From the NCBI GenBank assembly GCA_019856515.1, contig CP082230.1, positions 2,294,001 through 2,358,000 of the forward strand: a stretch of DNA of 64,000 nucleotides. The letters are read 5' to 3'. Source of the stretch: Prolixibacteraceae bacterium. GTDB lineage: Bacteria; Bacteroidota; Bacteroidia; Bacteroidales; Prolixibacteraceae. Shown here one piece after another: positions 8,791 to 18,068 of the stretch (positions within the stretch are counted from its first letter, which is position 1; every line of letters starts with the position of its first letter). Under the pieces are notes generated by a model, which saw only the letters and a program-made list of their open reading frames with translations, did no database searches and was not told where the DNA came from. The position numbers were made by a program, and so were the translations under genes.

Positions 8791-9924
8791 AGAAGTAACT
8801 CTGGACGTATGCATGAGTTAAACTTTGTAATGATACTTCTAGTGATCTCTATTTTGAGAAGCTATGGCCATCTAAACATGAGTAAGATTCATCGTAATTA
8901 TGGTACGTAACTACGAGAATATATGTGTTTGTTCAGAAGGATATTGATGATTGTATTAGTCGAGTTCAACTATCTAGAATCTTGTCTTCGTTAGATCTCA
9001 ACTTCTTCTCATCAATACATACGAGTAAACAGGATTCGTCTGAATGGTATGCTGTTGATGGAAAAGAATTAAGAGGAAGCATTGATTTAAATGCAAAAAA
9101 CACTAGAGGGCTGAGCATTGTTTATGCTTTATCTCACTTGACAAAGAAACAACAACTTTTAGGTTACTATGATGGAACAAAAAAGAGTAAAGAAGAGGTT
9201 ATCAAGGGGGCTATAAAGGAGATGCCGAATACCGCGATAATTAGTCTGAATGCCATGCATAACTCTGCTGGATTATTATCTGACATCGAACAAAATAATC
9301 GTTTTTATTTGACACAGATAAAAGCAAATCAGAAGCATCTGAAAGAATATTTAGTACATACTTCACAACATCTTATTACCGATGATGTGTTGTCTGAAAT
9401 CGATAAATCTCATGGTAGAATAGATCAAAGAGATTATGAAATCTACACTATAATACAGAGATGCTACATCCAAGATGATCAAAAAGCGGCATCTGTAAGA
9501 TGATTAAAGTAACAAGGTCAAGTTGTACTATGAGTACCGGTAAACACAGTAATGAGTTACGATATTATATCACGAATTATAATGGAGATATAGCTGAAAT
9601 TGCAGGGGCATAAGGAATCATTGGAAAATCGAAGTAATGAATCGAATAAGAGATGTCAATTTTGGAGAAGATAATTTCAAGTCCCTAAACCATGGAATAC
9701 AAAAATCGATGTCTATCATTATATTGTTCACATGCAGTGGATTAACGAGAATAAATAAAGACAATAATCTAAATAAATTAAGAGAAAAACAAACAAGTTC
9801 ATTGCCGTATAAATTTTATGAACAAGCCCTGAAGGAGGATGACATCTCTAAATATCCGAGTTTTTATTTTAGCTCACAATTATTACCTCCTTCTCTTATT
9901 TTTTGTCATGTACTAAGGTCCTAA
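8791..9924 (+). pseudogene. decayed ISAs1-family (H-repeat-like) transposase
   Basis: Three fragments in different frames line up in order with an ISAs1-type DDE transposase. The first (8791-8907) reads like the N-terminal associated domain and ends in a stop. The second (about 8900-9502) contains the block YAVDGKELRGS, then a segment like FYLTQIKANQKHLKEY. The third region first keeps the ELRYYIT block (near 9551-9573), then shifts frame again to RNHWKIE and DVNFGED (9611-9670), the usual C-terminal acidic block. The DAMH-type catalytic motif has become NAMHNS. With several frameshifts and a lost acidic residue the gene is dead. The 3' limit is uncertain, since residues after about 9770 no longer look like the family. 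Confidence 0.8.
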
Positions 9925-10030
9925 ACATAGCTAAAAATCATTTTAAAAGATACTTAGGTGTTGCCTATAAGTAAGATAAAGACTCATTTAATTATGACTC
10001 CATAGAGAAAAATCATAATAATAAAACAAA

Positions 10031-10074
10031 GCCATTTTCTAAGGCCAGAGTTATCTGATCCTAAAGAAAATGGC
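10031..10074 (-). terminator. hairpin terminator of the lipocalin gene
   Basis: A 10-bp perfect stem (10031-10040 with 10065-10074), extended by AGG/CCT. On the minus strand it is followed by a T-rich run (TTTGTTTTATTATT). It lies ~110 bases past the stop of the minus-strand gene at 10186. Confidence 0.6.
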
Positions 10075-10185
10075 AATTAATATGTTGCTAATATTCTTAG
10101 GCAACATAAGGATTATATGTGTATTAATGAAGACTATAATTAGATCGATCCAATGAAACTACACGTCGTTAACACATGCAGCACA

Positions 10186-11265
10186 CTATGGTTTATTATT
10201 CTGAAATCTTCCTCCTGGCTCATTCTCCATCACCCTTACATCCATAGATTCGTTGACACACCATCCCACTTGATTTCCCTCTTTATCCATCAACTTACCT
10301 AGACCTTCAAAGAAAGAGTTACCTGGAGCAATCATAATATTCTTATCACTTAACGGTTCCACACAATAAACTTTACCTTTGACAGGAAGTTCGTACTCCC
10401 ATCCATGCGAAAACCACACATTATCTGGAGTCTTAGCATAACCTTTTTGAAAAACGGTGAAGTTATCGAAATATTCACACTCTCCATTATGCTTTTGGTA
10501 GGTACCCACTTGATATCCCCCTTCAAAATTATATAGGTTGATACGATCTCCATCAGCAAAGCGCATAGACGACCACTCCCATGCTTTCGTTCTAAAGTCA
10601 CCCCACTGCTTATCAATCCATCCACGACCTGTCACCTCAGTAGACAGGGATTCGCCATCAATGGTGTATGATAATTTACCATGGAAAGGTAGATCAGGCA
10701 ATGAGTAGTAGAAACTTCTATCATCCTCCGCTCCTTGTCTTATAAAGCCCTCTTTACCTAAATTATCTTTAGCCCACATCACCTTATCGGCCCCAGTAGC
10801 AAATAACTCAACATCATAATTTGGACCTTTGGCTTTTATCACCACTTGTCCATCCTTATAAGTCAACTCGGCTTGATATCGATTACTCTTGAAGTGTTTG
10901 GTATTGTTGGTTTTATCAAAGGCATCTTTAGGGTCCATAATAGCAATATCTACATCACTAAAATAGTGATCACGACTATAATTAGACAATAAAGTCTGTC
11001 CCATAAACACCAACTGATCTTCTGGAGGATCGAAACTCGGATCAAGTTCTTGGATATACCCTTTCATCACATCACTATCCATATTGAAATCACAAAAGAA
11101 GAAGAAAAAGCGATCTCCATTACTGCCTTCCATGATACAAGTCCAATAGTGCCACTCCGTAAAATTAGGCGAAAGTGTATTGTGGATAGACCACTCCTCC
11201 TCTGCCGATCGGTGTGTCCCTTTTTGGATATCATAGTCCAAGAATATTTTCTTTGTATTTCCCAT
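10186..11265 (-). CDS. CrtC/AttH-like lipocalin-fold protein (carotenoid 1,2-hydratase-like)
   Basis: A 359-residue protein without a signal peptide. The middle contains GRGWIDKQWGDF, the signature seen in the two-domain lipocalin-like AttH/CrtC family that includes carotenoid 1,2-hydratase and kievitone hydratase. The N-terminal half has WHYWTCIMEG and the aromatic-rich RFFFFFCDF strand expected of the first barrel. The rest is beta-rich with no other domain. No carotenoid genes are nearby, so the substrate cannot be inferred. A Crp/Fnr-type regulator lies 83 bases upstream on the same strand and may control it. Confidence 0.7.
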   Translation of the reverse strand: MGNTKKIFLDYDIQKGTHRSAEEEWSIHNTLSPNFTEWHYWTCIMEGSNGDRFFFFFCDFNMDSDVMKGYIQELDPSFDPPEDQLVFMGQTLLSNYSRDHYFSDVDIAIMDPKDAFDKTNNTKHFKSNRYQAELTYKDGQVVIKAKGPNYDVELFATGADKVMWAKDNLGKEGFIRQGAEDDRSFYYSLPDLPFHGKLSYTIDGESLSTEVTGRGWIDKQWGDFRTKAWEWSSMRFADGDRINLYNFEGGYQVGTYQKHNGECEYFDNFTVFQKGYAKTPDNVWFSHGWEYELPVKGKVYCVEPLSDKNIMIAPGNSFFEGLGKLMDKEGNQVGWCVNESMDVRVMENEPGGRFQNNKP

Positions 11266-11348
11266 ATACTTATCTTTTTAATAAAACAACAATTCAAAAG
11301 TACAGGGTACACAAATCAAAAAGTGTGATAAATGCTAACAAAACACCT

Positions 11349-11927
11349 TCAACCAATTTCTTTTCTCATTCTACTTAAATGCTCGCGTGATATTCCTAAA
11401 TACTGAGCAATATAAGTTGATGGAACACTTCTTATCACTTCAGGTTGTTCACGCAACAAGTACTGATACATCTCTTTACTACTCATCGTAATGATGTTTG
11501 ACTTAGAAGAATACTCCTCAACAAGGGTATGGATAATCTTTTTCTGATACCAATCCCTAAACTCCGATGATTCAGCAACCAATTGATCTAACACCTCTTT
11601 TTCGAAGGAAACAACTTGCGATTGTGTTATCGCCTTCAACCGGAAAGATGATTTCTCATGTAAAAAATAAGAGTTAGGAATAGTTACAAATGACTGAAGA
11701 TTGCCGAGATAGAAATTCACGGTCTTATAACTGCCACTTTCGGTCAAATATTGTGATACTAAACCTCCCTCAAGAACAAAGAAGATACGGTTACACATCG
11801 CTCCGATCTCAACAATCACACTCTTAGTTCTAACCTCTTCAACATTACCAATGCTCGATAACATAGAAGCAATCGAACTTGGCACCTTTGATTGCTTAAG
11901 ATGATCTAAAATTATATCCTTCATCAT
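11349..11927 (-). CDS. Crp/Fnr-family transcription regulator
   Basis: A 192-residue protein. Residues ~25-115 form a cyclic-nucleotide-binding-like beta roll (VEIGAMCNRIFFVLEGGL; then a YKTVNFYLG strand). The C-terminal helix-turn-helix ends with STYIAQYLGISREHLSRMRK, the usual pattern in short Bacteroidota Crp/Fnr regulators. No Fe-S cysteine set of Fnr type is visible, and the cAMP phosphate-binding loop is not conserved, so the signal is unknown. It sits just upstream of the lipocalin gene on the same strand. Confidence 0.88.
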   Translation of the reverse strand: MMKDIILDHLKQSKVPSSIASMLSSIGNVEEVRTKSVIVEIGAMCNRIFFVLEGGLVSQYLTESGSYKTVNFYLGNLQSFVTIPNSYFLHEKSSFRLKAITQSQVVSFEKEVLDQLVAESSEFRDWYQKKIIHTLVEEYSSKSNIITMSSKEMYQYLLREQPEVIRSVPSTYIAQYLGISREHLSRMRKEIG

Positions 11928-12278
11928 CTACTAGATAGTTTTTTCTATTTATATGTACTCAATCTATTTTTACACTATTCCATCCTCAATGGAGGACTAC
12001 AAATGTGCAAAGAAGAATGATATCTCACACTCTTCTCTGCAATAAAATATCAACTTAAAATGACTATCCACTATCTCTTATAGCCATCAATACGATGAAT
12101 ACCAATTGAATTTTAAGACGAACAATAAGATCTTGTGAAGATGTTTTGTTTTGACAAAGCAAAGAATAGAAGCATCGTTTTACCTACAGCCACACTCTTC
12201 AACGAAGCACAAACAACCTAAAACACAAAAACATAGCTCATATCACAATTTAATAGCCAGTTAGTATCCAGCAACCAT
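11928..12278. other. gene-free gap
   Basis: About 350 bases between the Crp/Fnr gene (upstream side) and the 3' end of the hexosaminidase gene. No gene, RNA or clear terminator seen. Confidence 0.45.
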
Positions 12279-13907
12279 CTATTTCTTTCCTACTTTCTTG
12301 GCTGACTTTAACTGCTTCAGTTTATCAGGTGCTCCTTTACTCCAATAGTTAACACCAATCACGTCATAACGCTTCAACTGCTTCGACAACACATGATCAC
12401 GATAATCTTCCCATGATAACTTATCATTAGTATTACCATCTGTCGCCCAACACTTCTCACTCATCACCGCCAATCGTGGGTAAACACGCTCTTCAAACGT
12501 ATCCATATTTCGGATTTTCTCACTCCATACAGCACAAATAATTCCCTTCACTAAACTTCTCTTTGATGGATCATAGTTGGTTAGATCAAGCAGTGGCTCC
12601 CATGCATATATTTGAGCAACAGAAATAGCCCCTCCCCAACGTGCTCCAGGGTCTTTTGGTGTGTTCGACATATCAAAATAAGTATAGTTACCAGGAGATA
12701 GTATAAATGGTTGATCGAGCTTCAACAGCTTTTGATCCATAGGCATCTCCAATGTCTTCCACCAAGCAATCAAACCAAATCTCCACCACTGAATTAAGTA
12801 ATCTGGATTATGAATTCCTTTCTCAAAAGCATCATCCCATAATATAGGAGTTGTGTTCAACTCATCCTTAACATACTTAGCCATTTGTGATGCAAAAGCA
12901 TTAATCTCCTCATCTGTATAAATCTTGGCACCTAAATTCACCTCATCAAAACCTAGGTGAAACTCTGAGGGCTGATTAAATAGATCAACCATCTCCTTAA
13001 GGATATTACGACAAAAGGTAGCCCCTTTTTCATCTATTCGAATCACTTTCTTCTTCTTTCTAGGATCCTTATCACTTGCTAAGTCAGGGTATGAACGAAC
13101 CACAGCATGCATATGACCGGGCATATCAATCTCAGGTAGCACCTCAATATAACGAGCATTCGCATAAGCGATAATCTCCTTTACATCCTCTTGTGTTAAG
13201 AAATGGAAATCCCCTTTACCTTTGGAACTTCGATCACCCTGTGACCCAACAGCAGTTAATTTAGGATACACTTTACTCTCTATACGCCAACCATCATCAT
13301 CCGAAAAATGAAGATGCAGTACATTCATCTTATGCATCGCCATCATATCAAGAGTTTGGAGTATCTCTTTCTTCGTTCTAAAGTGTCTTGAGATATCAAT
13401 ATGGACCCCTCTAAATCGTTCAAAAGATGGTGCATCCTCTATTTTAACCGAAGGGATTTTCCAATCCACATTATTCACCACACTTTTAGAATACACTTCT
13501 GGTGGCAACAACTGAAGTAAAGTTTGTACTCCCCAAAAAACGCCTTTAGGGGTAGCACCTATAATAGTTACCCTCTTTTTACTACTTACCAAAGTATAAG
13601 CACCATCATTATCACTCAATGATCGGTTCACCTCTAAACGAATACCTACTCTACTTGTCTTCGCCTCTTGTCTTACACTATATCCTGTTGATTGTGATAG
13701 CCTATCTCCCAAATAAGATGCAATATTAGATAAACCATCTCCATAAGAGACCACCGTTTTTTGATCTAAAACAAAACTCTTAGATGCATGTGTTAGCTCA
13801 ATATGTTTGGGTTGCGGAACAACACCTAACTCTTTATTACTATTTTTTGAGAAGCCTACCAAAGAGAAAAGGACTCCTAAGTGAATTAGAATAATTCTTT
13901 TAATCAT
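12279..13907 (-). CDS. GH20 beta-N-acetylhexosaminidase, exported
   Basis: A 542-residue protein. It begins with a Sec signal peptide (about residues 1-20, no lipobox cysteine). Residues ~25-150 form the GH20b lead domain (VVPQPKHIEL). The catalytic barrel has FRGVHIDISRHF near 165, LHLHFSDDDGWRIE near 197-210, PEIDMPGHMHA near 258-268 and the catalytic pair D321-E322 in HLGFDE (the usual second Gly is Phe). GH20 enzymes remove terminal beta-linked GlcNAc/GalNAc by substrate-assisted catalysis, and the aspartate-glutamate pair for this is present. It is divergent from the GH29 fucosidase, 613 bases away, which suggests joint use on fucosylated glycoprotein or glycan substrates. Confidence 0.94.
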   Translation of the reverse strand: MIKRIILIHLGVLFSLVGFSKNSNKELGVVPQPKHIELTHASKSFVLDQKTVVSYGDGLSNIASYLGDRLSQSTGYSVRQEAKTSRVGIRLEVNRSLSDNDGAYTLVSSKKRVTIIGATPKGVFWGVQTLLQLLPPEVYSKSVVNNVDWKIPSVKIEDAPSFERFRGVHIDISRHFRTKKEILQTLDMMAMHKMNVLHLHFSDDDGWRIESKVYPKLTAVGSQGDRSSKGKGDFHFLTQEDVKEIIAYANARYIEVLPEIDMPGHMHAVVRSYPDLASDKDPRKKKKVIRIDEKGATFCRNILKEMVDLFNQPSEFHLGFDEVNLGAKIYTDEEINAFASQMAKYVKDELNTTPILWDDAFEKGIHNPDYLIQWWRFGLIAWWKTLEMPMDQKLLKLDQPFILSPGNYTYFDMSNTPKDPGARWGGAISVAQIYAWEPLLDLTNYDPSKRSLVKGIICAVWSEKIRNMDTFEERVYPRLAVMSEKCWATDGNTNDKLSWEDYRDHVLSKQLKRYDVIGVNYWSKGAPDKLKQLKSAKKVGKK

Positions 13908-14176
13908 GTTGTGTATTTAAAGTTTATTGAAATAAATCCATAAGCAACAGCCTTCAAAAACGCAACAATACATATCCAAGTATTATATCAATACTTGAAT
14001 AGTATCTCAAATATTTTAATTAAAGGCTTAAACTTTTTGAGATATTAATAGAGTTACCCTCTACTTTTGTCCCAAAAAGTCACACTAAATATAATAACAA
14101 ACTGAATAGAAAATACTTATTTCATCTATATTATAGATTATCCTATACAAATTGCAACGGGAGTGTTACTCTAAGT

Positions 14177-14184
14177 TATATTTG
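14177..14184 (+). promoter_or_regulatory. possible -7 box for the fucosidase gene
   Basis: TATATTTG fits the Bacteroidota -7 consensus TAnnTTTG. An ATTG lies 22 bases upstream as a weak -33 element. It would give a ~330-base leader before the fucosidase start. The match is plausible but the leader is long. Confidence 0.35.
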
Positions 14185-14404
14185 TAATACTAATATCAAG
14201 ACACAAACTCATTTACCACCCTTACTAAATGAATACCTACTCCTTTTAATGCACCTAACATTACTATCTAAAAAGGATCAATATATATAACCACGAGAAC
14301 AACGAAATGCCACCACAATAAGTCTAAATGGGTATATTTCACACTGAAATAGCGTAACTATCTCTATAATTAGAATCAGCGCCCCTAATTGAAAAAGTAG
14401 ATCT

Positions 14405-14437
14405 TTGAATTTAATCATATTTTATGATTAAATTCAA
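14405..14437. repeat. 15-bp perfect AT-rich inverted repeat upstream of the fucosidase
   Basis: Arms 14405-14419 and 14423-14437 are perfect complements with a 3-base loop. The fucosidase start is ~84 bases downstream. It could be an operator for a dimeric regulator or a leader hairpin. There is no T-run after it, which argues against a terminator. The rest of the 613-base gap (13908-14520) holds no gene. Confidence 0.6.
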
Positions 14438-14520
14438 GCCACCTTTATTCAAATAGCTTCTTAATATGATTGGTCGCCTTTTGAATCTATAGGTATTAAT
14501 TCACATTTAACTAATAAACC

Positions 14521-16377
14521 ATGAAAATTACACAACGAATAGGCAAGCTATGCCTACTCCTTATCGTTTCAATCTTCTCCACCACAGCATTCTCCCAATT
14601 AAGTGGTGGCGGCGACCTTAATCCCGACCTGAAAGCTCCAAAGAAAGCACAAGAAAAATGGATGGATCTTCGAGTCGGTCTTAGCGTTCATTGGGGGCCA
14701 TCCTCACTAGGAGGAGAAGAGATCAGCTGGGCTAGAGATCGCAAAATACCTAAAGAGGTATACGACAACTACTACAAGTCGTTTGCCCCAACTAAATTTA
14801 ATGCAGAAGAGTGGGCCTCATTAATGAAACGTTGGGGAATCAAATATATGGCTCCCACTGCAAAACACCACGACGGCTTTTGTTTATGGTATTCAGACTA
14901 TACCCCATATGACATGGAGAGTGCCAAATACAAAGTAGATATCATGAAAGAACTATCCAAAGCATGTAAACGTCACCATATCATGCTAGGGGCTTACTAC
15001 TCAAACTTAGATTGGTACCATCCTGATTGGGCACCATATAACTTCGGTGGTCCTGGACCTCTTATCAAAAAACAAAACGACAGCCCCAACTTAGAACGAT
15101 ATTTCACCTTCTTCGAGAACCAATGTCTAGAGCTAATCAATAAATATAACGTGGACTTTATCCAGTTCGATGGGGAGTGGGACAAGACCTATACCCACGA
15201 AGTAGGATCACGTCTATATCGCCGTTTTCATGAAGAGAAACCAGAAATTCTTCTCAATTCTCGCATCGATATCGGAAGACGTAGTGTTGGTAAAGGGAAC
15301 CACCTCTATATGGATGGACTTAAATACTGCGGCGATTTCCAAGATCGTGAACGTTTGGTAAAGCATGGCAACAATGTCACAGCATGGTTAGATCACCCTT
15401 GGCAAGCATGGGTAACCATCGACAAAAACCAGTGGTCATACAACAAAACTCCAAAGCTCATGTCCCCTAACGAATTAATACGTGACATGGTAGGGGTGGT
15501 TGGAAATAATGGAAACTACATGATCAACTTGGGCCCTCGTCCAGATGGTGCATTCGAACAAGCCCAAATTGCGTTGATGGACTCTTTAGGCAAATGGCTT
15601 CATCAATATGGCAAAGCCATTTATGAAACCCGTGGAGGACCATTCTACCCATATAAAGGAGGTGTAAGTACACGAAAAGGCCGAGATGCGTGGTTATTAG
15701 TTACCGATCCAACCATACAACAACTTCACCTTCCTGCATTAGGTCAAGAACCTATTTCAGCTAAAGTTTTTGGAACCAAACAGAAAATATCATGGAAAAA
15801 GGAGAACAACCAATGGATCTTTGATCTATCAACAATAGAGAACATGCAACCTGTTAGAGTTGTTGCTCTACGTTTTAAGAAGAGAGTAGGCCTATCTCCC
15901 ATCAAAAAAGTATTAAGTAGCTACGAAATTGAAGGAGCAAAACAATTGACCAATGGTCTCACAGTAAAATATTCTTCTGTATCTGATGCCATCAAACTCC
16001 CAATAAATATTGATGCACTGATAGGAGACCAAAAAGTAAGAGACTTCTCATTCCAATCGAAAAAAGAGAAGACACCATACATTGAATTAGATCTTCAGAA
16101 AGAGAGAAAAGTATATGGCATAAAAATCCATCGTCGAGTATTAAAAAACAATCCAGACATGAAGACCATGAACCTATCCATCTCTGGTGATGCTAAATCA
16201 TGGACCACCATATGGAAAACAACTAAGCTAGAAGAAGTGTGGGACATTCCATTCAACATCACTGATATGGGAGCCACTATCCAAGGTAGATCCGTTAGGT
16301 ATATTCGTATCGGATTAGATTCAAATAAACCTGTAACACTATCATTCAGCAAACTATCCATCTACACCAAAGAGTAG
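14521..16377 (+). CDS. GH29 alpha-L-fucosidase with C-terminal F5/8-type domain, exported
   Basis: A 618-residue protein. A Sec signal peptide covers about residues 1-25 (cleavage near AFSQ). The GH29 barrel shows VGLSVHWGP near 52-60, KHHDGFCLW near 115-123 and the nucleophile region FIQFDGEWD with D217. ITDMGATIQGRSVRYIRIGL at the end fits a discoidin-like (F5/8 C) module at about residues 475-615. The enzyme releases alpha-linked L-fucose with retention. With FucI, FucK and the aldolase at 23-28 kb it gives a path from glycan to central metabolism. A hairpin terminator follows at 16386. Confidence 0.94.
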   Translation: MKITQRIGKLCLLLIVSIFSTTAFSQLSGGGDLNPDLKAPKKAQEKWMDLRVGLSVHWGPSSLGGEEISWARDRKIPKEVYDNYYKSFAPTKFNAEEWASLMKRWGIKYMAPTAKHHDGFCLWYSDYTPYDMESAKYKVDIMKELSKACKRHHIMLGAYYSNLDWYHPDWAPYNFGGPGPLIKKQNDSPNLERYFTFFENQCLELINKYNVDFIQFDGEWDKTYTHEVGSRLYRRFHEEKPEILLNSRIDIGRRSVGKGNHLYMDGLKYCGDFQDRERLVKHGNNVTAWLDHPWQAWVTIDKNQWSYNKTPKLMSPNELIRDMVGVVGNNGNYMINLGPRPDGAFEQAQIALMDSLGKWLHQYGKAIYETRGGPFYPYKGGVSTRKGRDAWLLVTDPTIQQLHLPALGQEPISAKVFGTKQKISWKKENNQWIFDLSTIENMQPVRVVALRFKKRVGLSPIKKVLSSYEIEGAKQLTNGLTVKYSSVSDAIKLPINIDALIGDQKVRDFSFQSKKEKTPYIELDLQKERKVYGIKIHRRVLKNNPDMKTMNLSISGDAKSWTTIWKTTKLEEVWDIPFNITDMGATIQGRSVRYIRIGLDSNKPVTLSFSKLSIYTKE

Positions 16378-16385
16378 ATCAAATC

Positions 16386-16423
16386 AGGGCTTGTTCATAA
16401 AACTAGATCTATGAACAGGCCCT
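16386..16423. terminator. hairpin between convergent genes
   Basis: A 13-bp stem with one G-U pair (arms 16386-16398 and 16411-16423), just after the fucosidase stop and before the end of the convergent propeller gene. There is no strong T-run on either strand, but its position suggests a shared terminator. Confidence 0.55.
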
Positions 16424-16518
16424 GTATCTATTATCAAACTCTCATTGCCAAAACTTATTTATTGCTACCGGTAAAACCTTTAATTTTATATATCATAAAG
16501 GTTATCGTCTCATCGATA

Positions 16519-17655
16519 CTACTTCGCGATAATAACCACAGGATTACTTTCCATAGTAAGATCCTGAAGTCCCAAAGTGGCCTTATCGATATTTTTCTTC
16601 TCACATTCAGACAGAATGGTTGATGCACTTGCTTGGCCTATTATCCCAGAGTCAGTTATTTGCACTGGCCAAAAAGTACCCACTCCATGAATATCATCTA
16701 TAATATGCTTTGCCAAAGTCGACTGACCACTCTTTTTATCAAAAACAGAGAAGTAAAACTTCACCTCTTTTCTGTTAAACCCTTTCTTTATTACATAAAA
16801 AAGTGCATCATCCATCTCTACTGGAGATAAAACTTGAAGATAGTTCGGATAGCTGTTCTTTCGAACATCCACTTGCTCATAAGAGACGCTATTCTCAAAA
16901 TCGAAATGAATATATGGATGGATACTCCCATCACTATTCATTTCGTACATTAGATCATCTGATCCAAACATAAAATGGATATGATCCTTCAAAGAGTAAC
17001 AAATAGATCCCATACCTATATGTTTTTTTGATGAATTATGATAATTTAGAGAATCAGTAGCCATTCCCATCCTATCATACCGCTTCATATCTTTATATAA
17101 AAATAGGTCCCCCTCCTTATCTTCCGTTCGTTGTCCAACGACCACAAGCCTATCTGCACTCTTAGAATATGCCATATCCAGAATACGTTGTCGAACACTA
17201 AAACGTCGTAAGTACATACCATCTGTCTGACGATAAACCACCACTTGTCCTTGGGTATTCCAAACAAATACTTCTTCGTGTACTGGGTCTAATACAAAAT
17301 TGACTCTACCCGCCCCATACTCTTCAGGACCTTTGCCAACACTCCCAATTTGACGAACAAATGTGCCATCCAAATGGTATTTTAAAATCTTCTTTCCATC
17401 CGAAACAAACAGATGTTTATCTGAGAATTCTATACGCAATAGTTTCCTTATCATTGCTTCTTTTCGACTTTCTAGAAGAATATACTTTATAGAAGAGCAA
17501 TAGTTAGATAATGGTAATGCTTGAGACTTCTGCGAAATCACCTCCCTAACAGACGTCGTATACTTTGTTTCCTCTTCATTGTTAGAAACGACGTTACAAG
17601 AAGATAGACACCATATAGATATGAATGTCAAAAAATAAAAAGTTAGTTTTATCAT
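16519..17655 (-). CDS. 6-bladed beta-propeller lipoprotein
   Basis: A 378-residue protein with a lipoprotein signal peptide: a hydrophobic stretch, then LSSC with the lipid-attachment cysteine at residue 20. The body fits the Bacteroidota 6-bladed propeller family: an early SLSNYCSSIKYILLES-like start, repeated strands such as HLFVSDGKKILKYHLDGTFVRQIG, and GKGPEEYG, a hallmark phrase of this group. These proteins sit in the cell envelope, often near glycan-use loci; binding partners are unknown. It converges on the fucosidase gene. Confidence 0.82.
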   Translation of the reverse strand: MIKLTFYFLTFISIWCLSSCNVVSNNEEETKYTTSVREVISQKSQALPLSNYCSSIKYILLESRKEAMIRKLLRIEFSDKHLFVSDGKKILKYHLDGTFVRQIGSVGKGPEEYGAGRVNFVLDPVHEEVFVWNTQGQVVVYRQTDGMYLRRFSVRQRILDMAYSKSADRLVVVGQRTEDKEGDLFLYKDMKRYDRMGMATDSLNYHNSSKKHIGMGSICYSLKDHIHFMFGSDDLMYEMNSDGSIHPYIHFDFENSVSYEQVDVRKNSYPNYLQVLSPVEMDDALFYVIKKGFNRKEVKFYFSVFDKKSGQSTLAKHIIDDIHGVGTFWPVQITDSGIIGQASASTILSECEKKNIDKATLGLQDLTMESNPVVIIAK

Positions 17656-18068
17656 AATCTAATAATTATATCAACACAGAATACAACACGAGAAAACCCC
17701 ATGAATCCTATATTTATCTTTATTGGTTATATAGTTTAGTTGTCCACCTGTGATCATATCTATTTAGACCTTAAAGCTGGACTGAATTGTAAATATAAAT
17801 ATTTTATATTTACAACAAAATATAATTTACCACGATAAAATAGACCCAAATAAGGTTTTCAAACAAACAACTACTCTTACCATGTAGAAACACACGAAAA
17901 AGCACAAGTAGTATGACATATAAATCATATGCTTTTCCTTTAAATCTTACAATAATTATCTTTAATTTAGTAGACTATCTTTCGAAATATTATTCAATGA
18001 CTTCCTGAGAATAATAAAGAATATTAGAAACAGAAGTAAAAGAGAACAAAAACCGACATAACTTAAAG
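17656..18068. other. gene-free divergent promoter region
   Basis: About 410 bases between the divergent propeller and TolC genes. A TATCTTTC near 17970 is one base off the TAnnTTTG box for the TolC gene. No hairpin or small gene seen. Confidence 0.4.
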
